Assembly (NCBI RefSeq): GCF_009811795.1
Contig: NZ_BLJE01000001.1
Span: 1,302,001 to 1,366,000 of the forward strand
DNA: 64,000 nt
Direction: 5' to 3'
Source of the DNA: Litoreibacter roseus
GTDB lineage: Bacteria; Pseudomonadota; Alphaproteobacteria; Rhodobacterales; Rhodobacteraceae
Under the pieces are notes generated by a model. The model ran no database searches. It was not told the DNA's origin and worked only from the letters and a program-made list of their open reading frames with translations. A program made the translations under genes and the position numbers. This document shows positions 34,990 to 44,090 of this stretch, in pieces. Position 1 is the stretch's first letter; every line of letters starts with the position of its first letter.

Positions 34990-36602
34990 TCCGCGACCGT
35001 CTCTACCTCTTCGACACCACACTTCGGGACGGTCAGCAGACCCACGGGGTGCAGTTCTCGACGTCCGAAAAGCTGCAGATCGCGACCATGCTGGACAACT
35101 TGGGGATCGACTACATCGAAGGCGGCTGGCCCGGCGCAAACCCAACAGACAGCGAGTTCTTCGCCCAAGCGCCAAAGACCAAAGCCACCATGACAGCTTT
35201 CGGCATGACCAAGCGGCAGGGACGTTCCGCCGAGAATGATGATGTGCTGTCCGCGGTCCTGAACGCCAACACGCCTGCGGTCTGCCTGGTCGGAAAAACG
35301 CATGAATTTCATGTCGTTAAGGCGCTCGGGATCTCACTGGAGGACAATCGGGACAACATCGCGAGATCCATTGCGCACCTCACCTCACAGGGTCGCGAAG
35401 CGCTCTTTGATGCCGAACATTTCTTTGACGGATACGCCGCAAACCCCGATTACGCGCTCAGTTGTCTGCACGCCGCGCGTGATGCGGGCGCACGCTGGAT
35501 CGTGCTGTGCGACACCAATGGCGGCACGTTGCCCCATCAGGTTCACGCCGTGACCGAAGCCGTCATCGCCAGCGGCATCCCCGGCAATCATCTGGGCATC
35601 CACACCCATAATGATACCGAAAACGCAGTCGCCAACACCCTTGCCGCCGTCGACGCAGGCGCACGCCAGATCCAAGGCACCCTGAACGGTCTGGGCGAGC
35701 GCTGTGGCAATGCCAACCTCATCTCCTTGCTGCCCACACTTCTGTTAAAAGAGCCCTATTGCAGCACCTTAGAGACCGGTATTGATGTGGAAAGCCTTAC
35801 CTCCCTCACACGGGTCAGCCGGACTCTGGACGATATTCTAAACCGCGTTCCCCAGAAATCCGCCCCCTATGTCGGCGCCTCCGCCTTCGCGCACAAGGCC
35901 GGACTCCACGCCTCTGCGATCCTCAAAGATCCAACCACTTACGAGCACGTCGACCCGGCCAGCGTTGGCAATGCGCGGATCATTCCGATGTCCAATCAGG
36001 CCGGTCAGTCCAACCTGCGCTCACGGCTTGCGGACATGGGTCTCACGGACGTGGACGGCGCGGCATTGCCCGCGATCCTCGAGCGCATCAAACAGCGCGA
36101 GGATCAGGGCTATTCCTATGACACCGCGCAGGCCTCTTTCGAGTTGTTGGCGCGGGATGAACTGGGGCTTCTTCCCAGTTTCTTCGAGGTCAAACGCTAC
36201 AAAGTGACGGTCGAACGGCGGAAGAACAAATACAACAAGATGATTAGTCTGTCCGAGGCCGTCGTTGTTGTAAAAGTTGGCGATACCAAGATGTTATCGG
36301 TGTCGGAGTCGCTTGACGAACTGGGTTCTGATCGGGGTCCGGTCAACGCGTTGGCAAAGGCACTCGCCAAGGATCTTGGGCCTTACCAGAAGGCCATTGC
36401 GGATATGCGGCTGGTGGATTTCAAGGTGAGGATCACCCAAGGCGGGACCGAGGCCGTCACGCGGGTCATCATCGACAGCGCGGACGGGGCGGGGCGTCGG
36501 TGGTCCACAGTTGGCGTATCACCCAACATTGTTGATGCCAGTTTCGAGGCATTGCTCGACGCGATAAACTGGAAGCTGGTACAGGAAGGCGCGGAACCTT
36601 GA
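34986..36602 (+). CDS. cimA: (R)-citramalate synthase
   Basis: Condenses acetyl-CoA and pyruvate to citramalate, the threonine-independent entry to isoleucine. The 538-residue protein belongs to the LeuA/CimA family: it opens with LYLFDTTLRDGQQ (active-site arginine and aspartate), has HTHNDTENAVAN for the metal, GLGERCGNANL, and a C-terminal LeuA-dimer regulatory domain from about residue 400 that should bind isoleucine. It starts by ATGA overlap with the 50-codon ORF and its stop overlaps the next gene (TTGA). Confidence 0.93.
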   Translation: MIRDRLYLFDTTLRDGQQTHGVQFSTSEKLQIATMLDNLGIDYIEGGWPGANPTDSEFFAQAPKTKATMTAFGMTKRQGRSAENDDVLSAVLNANTPAVCLVGKTHEFHVVKALGISLEDNRDNIARSIAHLTSQGREALFDAEHFFDGYAANPDYALSCLHAARDAGARWIVLCDTNGGTLPHQVHAVTEAVIASGIPGNHLGIHTHNDTENAVANTLAAVDAGARQIQGTLNGLGERCGNANLISLLPTLLLKEPYCSTLETGIDVESLTSLTRVSRTLDDILNRVPQKSAPYVGASAFAHKAGLHASAILKDPTTYEHVDPASVGNARIIPMSNQAGQSNLRSRLADMGLTDVDGAALPAILERIKQREDQGYSYDTAQASFELLARDELGLLPSFFEVKRYKVTVERRKNKYNKMISLSEAVVVVKVGDTKMLSVSESLDELGSDRGPVNALAKALAKDLGPYQKAIADMRLVDFKVRITQGGTEAVTRVIIDSADGAGRRWSTVGVSPNIVDASFEALLDAINWKLVQEGAEP

Positions 36603-37363
36603 GCCTTGAGGCCTGCGCCGACCTCATCGCCCGAGCGGACCCGGACAGGTTTGCAGCCATACGGCTGGCACCGATTGAGGCACAACAGATCTTGCTGCCC
36701 ATCTATGCGTTTAACGTTGAGGTCAGCCGCGCGCCATGGGTCACGCAGGAACCGATGATCGCCGAGATGCGCCTGCAATGGTGGCGCGACGCGCTGGACG
36801 AAATCGCAAACCGTGGTATCGTGCGCGCCCACGAAGTGACCGTTCCACTCGCGCAGGTGCTGGATGCGGGTGGTGCTGCGGCGCTGGATAAAGCGGTTGC
36901 GGCAAGACGGTGGGATATCTTCCGGGACCCGTTTGAAAACGCAGAGCATTTCGAGGAATTTATCGCGTCCACCAGCGGCAATGTGATGTGGACAGCAGCG
37001 CGCCTGCTTGGTGCTGAGGACGAAAGCGGCGTTCGAAACTTCGCCTTCGGTGTCGGTATATCGAACTGGCTTCAGGCGATCCCCGCTCTGTTGGCGTCCG
37101 GTCGGCAACCGCTTTTGGAGGGTAACACAGCCGCAATCAGGGACTTGGCGGATGAGGGACTGAGGCGGATCGACAGCGCTGCCCGCGCGCGCAAGACGTT
37201 GTCAGCGGCAGAGCCTGTGCTGCTGACCGGTTGGACGGCGCGTCCAATGTTGGATGCGGCACGGCGAAACCCGGAGGCTGTGCTGACGGGGCTTCCACAA
37301 CTGAGCCCGTTTCGCCGTGATACAAGGCTCGCCAAGCTGTCCTATTTCGGCTGGTGGCGCTAG
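36599..37363 (+). CDS. Squalene/phytoene synthase-family protein (NDUFAF6-like)
   Basis: This 254-residue protein of the squalene/phytoene synthase fold starts at TTG 36599 inside the cimA stop region (TTGA overlap). The usual DxxxD prenyl-diphosphate motifs are not evident. Instead it has LPIYAFNVEVSRAPWVTQEPMIAEMRLQWWRDALDEI, the pattern of the NDUFAF6 group, which in mitochondria helps assemble respiratory complex I. A role in terpene synthesis is therefore doubtful. It is tail-to-tail with the MFS gene, overlapping by four bases. Confidence 0.78.
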   Translation: MSLEACADLIARADPDRFAAIRLAPIEAQQILLPIYAFNVEVSRAPWVTQEPMIAEMRLQWWRDALDEIANRGIVRAHEVTVPLAQVLDAGGAAALDKAVAARRWDIFRDPFENAEHFEEFIASTSGNVMWTAARLLGAEDESGVRNFAFGVGISNWLQAIPALLASGRQPLLEGNTAAIRDLADEGLRRIDSAARARKTLSAAEPVLLTGWTARPMLDAARRNPEAVLTGLPQLSPFRRDTRLAKLSYFGWWR

Positions 37364-38586
37364 GCCGTCCGGCGGACACGAGACTTCATCGTCAACCAAA
37401 CCAACGCGCCGGCCGCAAGGATCAGGAACGGCACCATTGCGTAGTTTACGGCGGTCCAACCTTGCTCGGGCGTGCCGCCAGAACAGTTCATCAGCCCGCC
37501 CGAGGCGATTGAGGCAATCGTGACGCAGCCAAAGACCAGCATGTCATTCATGCCCTGAACGCGACCACGCTCCTCTGCCGTGTGGGATTGCGCCAGAAGC
37601 GTCGTTGCGCCGATAAAGCCGAAGTTCCATCCGATACCCAGTAGGATCAGGGCGAGGAAGAAATTGCCCAGTTGGACGCCCTCAAGCGCCACGATACCTG
37701 CAGCGGCCAGAATGGCCAAACCGATAGCAATGATCGTTTTCGCCCCGAACCGCGCGATCAGATGACCAGTGAAGAACGAAGGCGCAAACATCGCCAGCAC
37801 GTGGCCCGAAACGACATTGGCCGCAGCAACCTCAGTGTAGCCACAACCGACAACTGCCAAAGGCGTCGATGTCATGACAAGGTTCATAAGCGCGTAGGCC
37901 ACCATCGCGCAGATGACGGCCACGGCAATAGTGGGTGTTTTCAAGAGCTGCCCGCGGCTTCGTCCAAGGTCGGAGCCTTTGACGGCAACCGGTGGTTTCG
38001 GGATGTCGAGGAAGAAGAATAGAATGATACCGATAACGTTGATCGCAATCGCAGCCGTGTAGACGTCGAAATAGCGCATCACGGTTGCGTCGGGATTATT
38101 TGTCGTCAGGTACGCTACGATTTGTGGCCCGATAATCGCGGACAGAAGCCCGCCCGCCATCACATAACTGATCGCCTTGGGTTTAAAGGCATCGGACGCC
38201 GTGTCCGTCGCGGCGAAGCGATAAAAACCCTGCGCGGACATATATATCCCGGTCAGGTAACTTCCGGCAAGAAAGAGCCAGAAATTCCCTAAAACCAGCG
38301 CGATGGCGGCTATAATTGATCCCAAAACACCGCCAAGGGCACCTGTGATGAATCCGGCGCGACGACCAAAGCGCTGCATGAAGGACGACAGCCACGGTGC
38401 TGTGGTCATCGAGCCGAAGACAATCATCGAGATCGGCAGCGTGGCGAGGCACGGATTGGGGGAAAGCTTTTGACCGGCAAGGCCACCCACGACGAAAATC
38501 ATCGTGATCTGACTGCCCAAGAAGGCCTGCGCCGCTACCAGAACGGCCACGTTGCGACGGGCGCGCTTGTCGTCTGTCATGTCCAT
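37360..38586 (-). CDS. MFS transporter
   Basis: This 408-residue membrane protein has about twelve hydrophobic segments and an MFS-like central basic loop (FLDIPKPPVAVKGSDLGRSR, near 195-215). The first loop reads FMQRFGRRAGF, a good match to the GxxxDRxGRR signature between helices 2 and 3. Two starts are possible, 38586 and 38580; neither has a strong ribosome site. It lies 18 bases downstream of cobB on the same strand and could be co-transcribed. The substrate is unknown; nothing in sequence ties it to cobalamin. Confidence 0.85.
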   Translation of the reverse strand: MDMTDDKRARRNVAVLVAAQAFLGSQITMIFVVGGLAGQKLSPNPCLATLPISMIVFGSMTTAPWLSSFMQRFGRRAGFITGALGGVLGSIIAAIALVLGNFWLFLAGSYLTGIYMSAQGFYRFAATDTASDAFKPKAISYVMAGGLLSAIIGPQIVAYLTTNNPDATVMRYFDVYTAAIAINVIGIILFFFLDIPKPPVAVKGSDLGRSRGQLLKTPTIAVAVICAMVAYALMNLVMTSTPLAVVGCGYTEVAAANVVSGHVLAMFAPSFFTGHLIARFGAKTIIAIGLAILAAAGIVALEGVQLGNFFLALILLGIGWNFGFIGATTLLAQSHTAEERGRVQGMNDMLVFGCVTIASIASGGLMNCSGGTPEQGWTAVNYAMVPFLILAAGALVWLTMKSRVRRTA

Positions 38587-38604
38587 GGGGTCAGCGGTAT
38601 CCCG

Positions 38605-39876
38605 TCATCTGGACGGGGGCAAGATGCGGTCTATGATATGTGCAAAAGATCCCGCCACGCGACCGTGCCGCAGCCCCATAGGGTCCAATGCGATACCATC
38701 CGCATCATGCGCGTCGAACAGGGGGTCGCCCGCAGCGCTCACGGTTGTCGCATAGTGGAACTCATGGCCGCGGTAGTGGCCTTGGATCGGCCCCTTCGAA
38801 GCGCTCAACATGCGATATCCCAAGTGAAGCTTTGGAGCTTGAAAACTTGTTTCGAGGTTCAGCAGACCAGCCATTTGATGGCGAACACCATTCGCGTCAA
38901 CCAGACCTTTGCCCAATATCATATAGCCGCCGCATTCCCCGTAGATATCAACCGCTTCGGCAGCAGATCTGATGCTATTTAAAAAATTCGAATTATCTGC
39001 AATCCGCCCCGCATGAAGCTCGGGATACCCACCGGGAAGATACACGAGATCGCACTGGGGAACGGGTTCATCGTTCAGCGGAGAGAAGAAGCTGACCTCT
39101 GCCCCGGCGTCCCGCCAGTCCCTCAGAATATGCGGGTAGGCAAAAGCAAACGCGATATCGTGCGCCACCGCAATGCTCTGGGCGGGTGGGGGCAGCCCCG
39201 TCGCAGTACCACGTGAGAGCGGCGCAGGTGCCAGCGCGTCAAGGTCCACATGCGTTTCGATCAGATCGGCAACGTCTTCGAGCCACGTTTCGAGATCCGC
39301 CCGCTCGCCTGCCTGAACCAGTCCCAAGTGACGAGACGGATGTATCAGATCCGTCCGTCTCGGGACGGCGCCCAAAACTGGTACGACATCCGCAAGGGCC
39401 GCCGAGATCATTGCCGCGTGCTTGTCGCTGCCCACTTTATTTAGAATGACGCCGGTTATCACAAGGCTCGGGTCGTGGACCATAAAACCCTTCACCAAAG
39501 CGGCTACACTATGGGCCATACGACTGCAGTCGACCACCAAAACCACCGGCAGATTCAAATGACGCGCCACATCAGCGGCAGACCCAGAACCAGACATGCC
39601 AGCACCGTCGAAAAGGCCCATCGCGCCTTCGACAATCAAAGTCTCCGAACCGTAGGACAGAGCCCGCATGCGATCTGGCGTCATTGCCCATGCGTCTAGG
39701 TTCAGACATGGCCGACCGCACGCCGCCTCATGGAACTTTGGGTCGATGTAATCAGGACCTGACTTTGCACCGCGCACGAGACCGCGACGGGACAGTGCGC
39801 GCAGCAGGCCCAGAGTGATGGTGGTTTTTCCTGATCCAGACGAGGGCGCGGCAATCAGCAGGCCGCGACCGCTCAT
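38605..39876 (-). CDS. cobB: Cobyrinate a,c-diamide synthase (aerobic: hydrogenobyrinate a,c-diamide synthase)
   Basis: Amidates the a and c side chains of the corrin ring using glutamine and ATP. The 423-residue protein has the N-terminal dethiobiotin-synthase-like ATP domain with APSSGSGKTT (10-19) and a C-terminal class I glutamine amidotransferase domain with the catalytic cysteine in YGECGGYM. It starts by ATGA overlap with cobA. With cobA, cbiD and cobK in this window it forms part of cobalamin synthesis. Confidence 0.94.
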   Translation of the reverse strand: MSGRGLLIAAPSSGSGKTTITLGLLRALSRRGLVRGAKSGPDYIDPKFHEAACGRPCLNLDAWAMTPDRMRALSYGSETLIVEGAMGLFDGAGMSGSGSAADVARHLNLPVVLVVDCSRMAHSVAALVKGFMVHDPSLVITGVILNKVGSDKHAAMISAALADVVPVLGAVPRRTDLIHPSRHLGLVQAGERADLETWLEDVADLIETHVDLDALAPAPLSRGTATGLPPPAQSIAVAHDIAFAFAYPHILRDWRDAGAEVSFFSPLNDEPVPQCDLVYLPGGYPELHAGRIADNSNFLNSIRSAAEAVDIYGECGGYMILGKGLVDANGVRHQMAGLLNLETSFQAPKLHLGYRMLSASKGPIQGHYRGHEFHYATTVSAAGDPLFDAHDADGIALDPMGLRHGRVAGSFAHIIDRILPPSR

Positions 39877-40718
39877 GCGCTTTCAGCCGGGCGTCCGCGC
39901 CCAAGCGGATCGAGGTTGCGCGGTGCTGCACCGGCGGCCATTGCCTGCCAATCCAGCACCTGTCGCATCTCAACTGCCCGGCCAACGCAAATGATGGCAG
40001 GCGGCTCCAACCCGGCGGCGTCGATGTCATCGACGATTGTGCCAAGTGTCGTTTCCAGCACCTGCTGCGCCTCGGTTGTTGCGGTTGTCACGACGGCGAC
40101 AGGCTCCGACAGCGGGCGGCCAGCACTGATCAATTCACCGGCTATTCTCGCGATGTGCTTCATGCCCATATAGATCACGATCACTTGCGATCCCGTTGCA
40201 ATCGCACGCCAATCTAGAGATCCGGGGGTGTTGCCAGATTGATCATGGCCGGTCACGAAGGTCACGGACTGGTTTACATCCCGATGGGTCACGGGGATGC
40301 CTGCATAGGCCAGCCCACCGATCCCCGCGCTGATACCGGGAATGATCCGGATTGGCACGTCATGCTGCACAAGCGTCTGCGCCTCTTCGCCGCCACGTCC
40401 GAATACGAACGGGTCGCCCCCTTTAAGACGCAACACGCGCTTCCCAGCACGCGCCAAATCGACGAGCCGCAAGGATATGTCACGCTGCTTGGCGGATGGC
40501 TTTCCACCGCGCTTGCCCGCGTAAATGTGTTCAGCCTGCGGGGCCCAGTCGAGGATCGCCTCCTGCACCAACGCGTCGTAGACAATCACGTCTGCCTGCC
40601 GCAACGCGTTGAGGGCATGCAGTGTCAAAAGCCCCGGGTCACCGGGACCCGCACCGCACAGCCAGACCCATCCCGGTTGCAGTTCAGGCCAAGGGTGAGA
40701 AGGTAGAGAGTCAATCAT
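39873..40718 (-). CDS. cobA: Uroporphyrinogen-III C-methyltransferase (SUMT)
   Basis: Methylates uroporphyrinogen III at C2 and C7 to precorrin-2, the branch point to cobalamin and siroheme. The ATG at 40718 follows GGAG and gives 281 residues, a single-domain CobA rather than fused CysG. Motifs are GAGPGDPGLLTL near residue 23, VVYDALV-type IVYDALV, RLKGGDPFVFGRGGEE, and GIPVTHRD. It diverges from cbiD across 117 bases that contain an 11-bp hairpin, and is coupled to cobB. Confidence 0.95.
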   Translation of the reverse strand: MIDSLPSHPWPELQPGWVWLCGAGPGDPGLLTLHALNALRQADVIVYDALVQEAILDWAPQAEHIYAGKRGGKPSAKQRDISLRLVDLARAGKRVLRLKGGDPFVFGRGGEEAQTLVQHDVPIRIIPGISAGIGGLAYAGIPVTHRDVNQSVTFVTGHDQSGNTPGSLDWRAIATGSQVIVIYMGMKHIARIAGELISAGRPLSEPVAVVTTATTEAQQVLETTLGTIVDDIDAAGLEPPAIICVGRAVEMRQVLDWQAMAAGAAPRNLDPLGRGRPAESA

Positions 40719-40751
40719 GTCTCCGTTATGCGACCAACTTGAACTGCACGG

Positions 40752-40779
40752 AAGACCGAAGACGACATCTTTTGGTCTT
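40752..40779. promoter_or_regulatory. Long imperfect inverted repeat in the cobA-cbiD divergent region
   Basis: AAGACCGAAGA (40752-40762) and TCTTTTGGTCTT (40768-40779) pair over eleven positions with one G-U and one bulged base around loop CGACA. It is 34 bases from the cobA start and 57 from cbiD. Candidate operator or cobA leader hairpin; it lacks a B12-box, so it is not a cobalamin riboswitch. Confidence 0.45.
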
Positions 40780-40801
40780 ATGCGGCCATCTGTCTGCACA
40801 A

Positions 40802-40829
40802 TTGCACCTGCCCCAGACGCGCCTATAGT
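40802..40829 (+). promoter_or_regulatory. Candidate promoter giving a leaderless cbiD transcript
   Basis: TTGCAC (40802-40807), 16-base spacer, TATAGT (40824-40829). The cbiD ATG begins six bases after the -10, so transcription would start at or next to the start codon. Confidence 0.5.
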
Positions 40830-40835
40830 CGCCCC

Positions 40836-41894
40836 ATGGATGGAACGCCCGAAACCCGGTTGCGGCGCGGTTGGACAACCGGTGCCTGCGCCACCGCCGC
40901 CGTGAAGGCCGCGCTGTTTCATCTATGGGGCGATGGGTTCCCGAAGACTGTCAGCATCACGCTGCCCAAAGGTGAGACACCGCAGTTTCCACTGGCTCAT
41001 ACCGCTGGTGGCGACACTTGGGCGGAAGCAGGTGTCGAGAAAGATGCAGGCGATGATCCGGACGTCACCCACGGTGCGCTTATCATCGCGCGGGTTGAAA
41101 ACGGATCGCAGGGTGTTCGGTTTCACGCGGGGCAGGGCGTCGGCATGGTCACGAAAGCGGGTCTTCCCATTGCTGTGGGCGAGGCCGCCATCAACCCTGT
41201 TCCCCGTCAGATGATGGAAAACATCGTCAGTGAATGTGCCCGGCGGTTCGGTCGCACGCCTGCTGTTGAAATCACCATCTCGGTTCCCGGTGGCGCAGAA
41301 CTTGCCAAGAAGACATGGAACCCGCGTCTTGGCATCGAGGGTGGCATATCCATTCTCGGAACCACTGGCGTCGTGCGACCGTTTTCCTGCGCAGCTTGGA
41401 TCGCGTCCATTCACCGGGGCATTGATGTCGCACGTGCAGATGGTCTCTCGCACGTTGCGGGGTGTACCGGCGCGACGTCCGAGCGTGTGGTTCAAGAGAT
41501 GATGCATCTGCCCGACCACGCGATGCTGGACATGGGCGATTTCGCAGGAGGCCTGTTAAAATATCTCGCGAAACATCCGATTGACCGGATCACCATCGGC
41601 GGCGGGATTGGCAAGATGACCAAGCTGGCGCAAGGCGCCCGGGATCTTCATTCCAAGCGTTCCCAAGTCGATTTTGGCATCTTGTCCAATTGGGCCGTCG
41701 CAAGCGGTTTGCCCAATGTCGAAGACGCAAACACAGCACTTGAAGCGGTCGGACGCGCGGGCGACGCACTTGCAGAGATTGTGGCGGAGCGCGCGCGCGC
41801 GCATGTCGCACAATTGTTGGGCGACGCGGCGGTGCAGCCCAGCACGGTCGTGATTGATCGGGCGGGGCGGGTTCTTGCCACGGCGGGCCTATGA
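40836..41894 (+). CDS. cbiD: Cobalt-precorrin-5B C1-methyltransferase
   Basis: CbiD adds the C1 methyl group during corrin ring synthesis and is typical of the cobalt-early (anaerobic) route, though it also occurs in organisms with mixed gene sets. The 352-residue protein opens with RRGWTTGACATAAVKAAL, the family signature, and has GGISILGTTGVVRPFS and a C-terminal GGGIGKMTKLAQG. No ribosome site is seen; the promoter candidate suggests a leaderless start. Its stop overlaps cobK (ATGA). Confidence 0.93.
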   Translation: MDGTPETRLRRGWTTGACATAAVKAALFHLWGDGFPKTVSITLPKGETPQFPLAHTAGGDTWAEAGVEKDAGDDPDVTHGALIIARVENGSQGVRFHAGQGVGMVTKAGLPIAVGEAAINPVPRQMMENIVSECARRFGRTPAVEITISVPGGAELAKKTWNPRLGIEGGISILGTTGVVRPFSCAAWIASIHRGIDVARADGLSHVAGCTGATSERVVQEMMHLPDHAMLDMGDFAGGLLKYLAKHPIDRITIGGGIGKMTKLAQGARDLHSKRSQVDFGILSNWAVASGLPNVEDANTALEAVGRAGDALAEIVAERARAHVAQLLGDAAVQPSTVVIDRAGRVLATAGL

Positions 41895-42628
41895 CGATCC
41901 TGGTGCTTGCCGGAACGGCAGAGGCGCGTGACCTCATCGCGCGATTGATCGCAAACGGCGAGGAAGTGATTGCCTCACTGGCTGGCGCGACCCGCGCGCC
42001 TGTTCCTCTTGGGACCGCAACACGGCAAGGCGGATTTGGTGGCGATGCGGGCTTTTCCTCTTGGCTCGCTGCACATGAACCGCAGTTGGTGATTGATGCG
42101 ACCCATCCCTATGCCGAACGTGTGACACGACGGAGCGCTCGTATCTGTCGGCAGGTCGGCATTCCTTTCTTGCGCATAGAGCGTGAGGGATGGACACCAA
42201 GTGCCGAAGACGACTGGATATTCATCGACCGGCCTGAAAGTGCCCGCAATCACCTTCCAGCGGGTTCTCGTGTCTTCTTGGCAACGGGCCGCCAGACGCT
42301 CAGGCAGTTCGAGAACCTCTCCGATTGCACATTATTCTGCCGTCAGATTGATCCGCCTGACCGTCCTTTTCCCTTTCCAAACGGCGAGTATGTTGTCGGC
42401 CGCCCACCGTTTTCTATTCCTGAGGAAGTGGATCTGTTTACCAAGCTCGCAATAGATTTCCTCGTCGTGAAAAATTCCGGAGGTACAGCGTCTCGATCGA
42501 AACTTGATGCCGCTGCTCAGATGGGGCTGACAGTTTTGATGATTGAACGACCGCAAACGGTTGCATGCGAGACGGTCGCTACGGTTGGTGACGCAATGGA
42601 TTGGGTCGCGCGCCATGCGCTCGATTGA
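41891..42628 (+). CDS. cobK: Precorrin-6A reductase
   Basis: Reduces (cobalt-)precorrin-6A with NADPH; called CbiJ in the anaerobic route. The 245-residue protein has the family's N-terminal LVLAGTAEARDL, the central IDATHPYAERVTR, and a C-terminal FLVVKNSGGTASRSKLDAA. The start overlaps cbiD (ATGA). The following glycosylase gene starts 14 bases inside its end, so cbiD, cobK, the glycosylase and the esterase probably share one mRNA. Confidence 0.93.
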   Translation: MTILVLAGTAEARDLIARLIANGEEVIASLAGATRAPVPLGTATRQGGFGGDAGFSSWLAAHEPQLVIDATHPYAERVTRRSARICRQVGIPFLRIEREGWTPSAEDDWIFIDRPESARNHLPAGSRVFLATGRQTLRQFENLSDCTLFCRQIDPPDRPFPFPNGEYVVGRPPFSIPEEVDLFTKLAIDFLVVKNSGGTASRSKLDAAAQMGLTVLMIERPQTVACETVATVGDAMDWVARHALD

Positions 42629-43238
42629 AACCCATGAGGACATAGCGGAGGGCGTGGCGTGGCTGCGCAAAAACGATCCGCGGTTTATTCCCGCTTTGGA
42701 TCTGTGCGACCAACTTCCCCTTCGGCGCAGGGAAGAAGGGTTTGCGTCGCTCCTTCATACGATCGTGGGCCAGCAGGTCAGCGTCGCGTCGGCGGCTGCG
42801 ATTTGGACGCGACTGGAAGACGCCGGGCTGACCGACGAAGCAAAAGTCGCAGATGCAAGCGAAGACGATTTGCGCGCCTGCGGGTTATCGCGGCAAAAAA
42901 TGCGATACGCATCAGCTCTTGCAAATGCGCGGGTCGATTACCCAAATCTGCGAACGATGGCACCCCCTGATATCATCAAGACATTGACCGCTATTCCGGG
43001 CATTGGTCACTGGACGGCAGAGATTTATGTCATGTTTTCATTGGGTCACCCGGATGTATTCGCGCATGGCGATCTGGCTTTGCAAGAGGGCGCACGGATG
43101 TTGTTTGGTCTCCCGGAGCGGCCCAAGGAAAAAGACATGCGTGTGATGGCCGAGGATTGGTCGCCTTGGCGAGCGGTTGCCGCCCGGGCGCTCTGGGACT
43201 ATTACGCCCGGATAAAACGGCGCGAGGGCATAGGATGA
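42615..43238 (+). CDS. AlkA-like DNA-3-methyladenine glycosylase II
   Basis: This 207-residue base-excision enzyme of the HhH-GPD superfamily removes alkylated purines. The helix-hairpin-helix reads LTAIPGIGHWTAEIYVM (around 125-140) and the catalytic aspartate is Asp153 in FAHGDLALQ. It lacks the N-terminal domain of E. coli AlkA and the C-terminal iron-sulfur cluster of Nth/MutY, fitting the short alphaproteobacterial form. The ATG at 42615 lies inside the end of cobK and the stop overlaps the esterase gene (ATGA). Confidence 0.9.
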   Translation: MRSIETHEDIAEGVAWLRKNDPRFIPALDLCDQLPLRRREEGFASLLHTIVGQQVSVASAAAIWTRLEDAGLTDEAKVADASEDDLRACGLSRQKMRYASALANARVDYPNLRTMAPPDIIKTLTAIPGIGHWTAEIYVMFSLGHPDVFAHGDLALQEGARMLFGLPERPKEKDMRVMAEDWSPWRAVAARALWDYYARIKRREGIG

Positions 43239-43906
43239 CACGGGCATTGGACGGGGGCCGCCGCGGCTCCAAATCGGGCGAAGACACGAGCCTTGTGATC
43301 TTCCTCCATGGATACGGTGCAGATGGAAAAGATCTATTGGGCCTTGCGGATCCACTGTCAGATCATCTGCCGGACACGGTGTTCACCGCACCCAACGCGC
43401 CTGAGCGATGCATCGGAAATCCGATGGGGTTCCAATGGTTCCCGATCCCTTGGATCGACGGGTCCAGCGAGGAAGAGGCTGAGGCGGGAATGCTCCGGGC
43501 AGTTGATGATTTGAACGCATATATTGATGCCACAATGGAAGCAGAGGGTGTTGACGCTGATGCCACGGTCTTGGTCGGGTTTTCCCAAGGAACAATGATG
43601 GCATTGCATGTGGCCCCGCGCCGGGCGGACGAGGTTGCGGGGGTCGTCGGTTTTTCGGGCCGCCTGCTTAGCCCTGAGCTTCTCGCCGACGAGGCTGTTT
43701 CAAAGCCACCAATCCTGTTGATCCACGGCGATCAAGATGATGTCGTCCCCCCGATTTCAATGCCAGAGGCAGGGGATGCGCTGACCGAAGCCGGATTTCA
43801 GGTGTACGGTCATGTGATGAAGGGCACCGGCCATGGAATTGCACCGGATGGGTTGAGCGTCGCGTTGTCGTTTATCGGACAACAGTTTGGGCTTGATCTG
43901 GGTTGA
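43235..43906 (+). CDS. Alpha/beta-hydrolase carboxylesterase (phospholipase/carboxylesterase family)
   Basis: This 223-residue enzyme has a full catalytic triad: Ser117 in GFSQG, an aspartate at 168 in HGDQDDVVP and His200 in KGTGHGI, with oxyanion region FLHGYGADG near 23-31. It matches the Abhydrolase_2 group that includes YpfH and acyl-protein thioesterase-like enzymes; natural substrates are short acyl esters. No signal peptide. It starts by ATGA overlap with the glycosylase gene. A link to DNA repair or cobalamin is not implied. Confidence 0.9.
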   Translation: MTRALDGGRRGSKSGEDTSLVIFLHGYGADGKDLLGLADPLSDHLPDTVFTAPNAPERCIGNPMGFQWFPIPWIDGSSEEEAEAGMLRAVDDLNAYIDATMEAEGVDADATVLVGFSQGTMMALHVAPRRADEVAGVVGFSGRLLSPELLADEAVSKPPILLIHGDQDDVVPPISMPEAGDALTEAGFQVYGHVMKGTGHGIAPDGLSVALSFIGQQFGLDLG

Positions 43907-43988
43907 CACCCAACCTGTGGATAACGGTCACATCTCTGTCAAAAAGCTGCGCTATCTGATCTGCGACATACACTGCATCTTGCGGGGG

Positions 43989-44016
43989 TTGTCAGGTCGC
44001 AAAGACAATATATAGT
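43989..44016 (+). promoter_or_regulatory. Sigma-70-type promoter for the HNH endonuclease gene
   Basis: TTGTCA (43989-43994), 16-base spacer, TATAGT (44011-44016), about 75 bases upstream of the ATG at 44091. This is the clearest housekeeping promoter in the window. Confidence 0.6.
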
Positions 44017-44090
44017 TTCGATGTATAGCTGGGGCGGGGTTCCCCGCCTTGGTGTCGGTCAGACAGAGCAGGGCGGGAGACGAGTCACCA

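Noticed and set aside
40719-40835. Cobalamin riboswitch before cobA or cbiD
   Set aside because: The region is only 117 bases and no B12-box-like sequence is seen; only a simple hairpin is present.
43916-43924. TGTGGATAA, a perfect DnaA box, after the esterase gene
   Set aside because: It is a single nine-base match with no second box, AT-rich unwinding region or origin genes; expected by chance at this window size.
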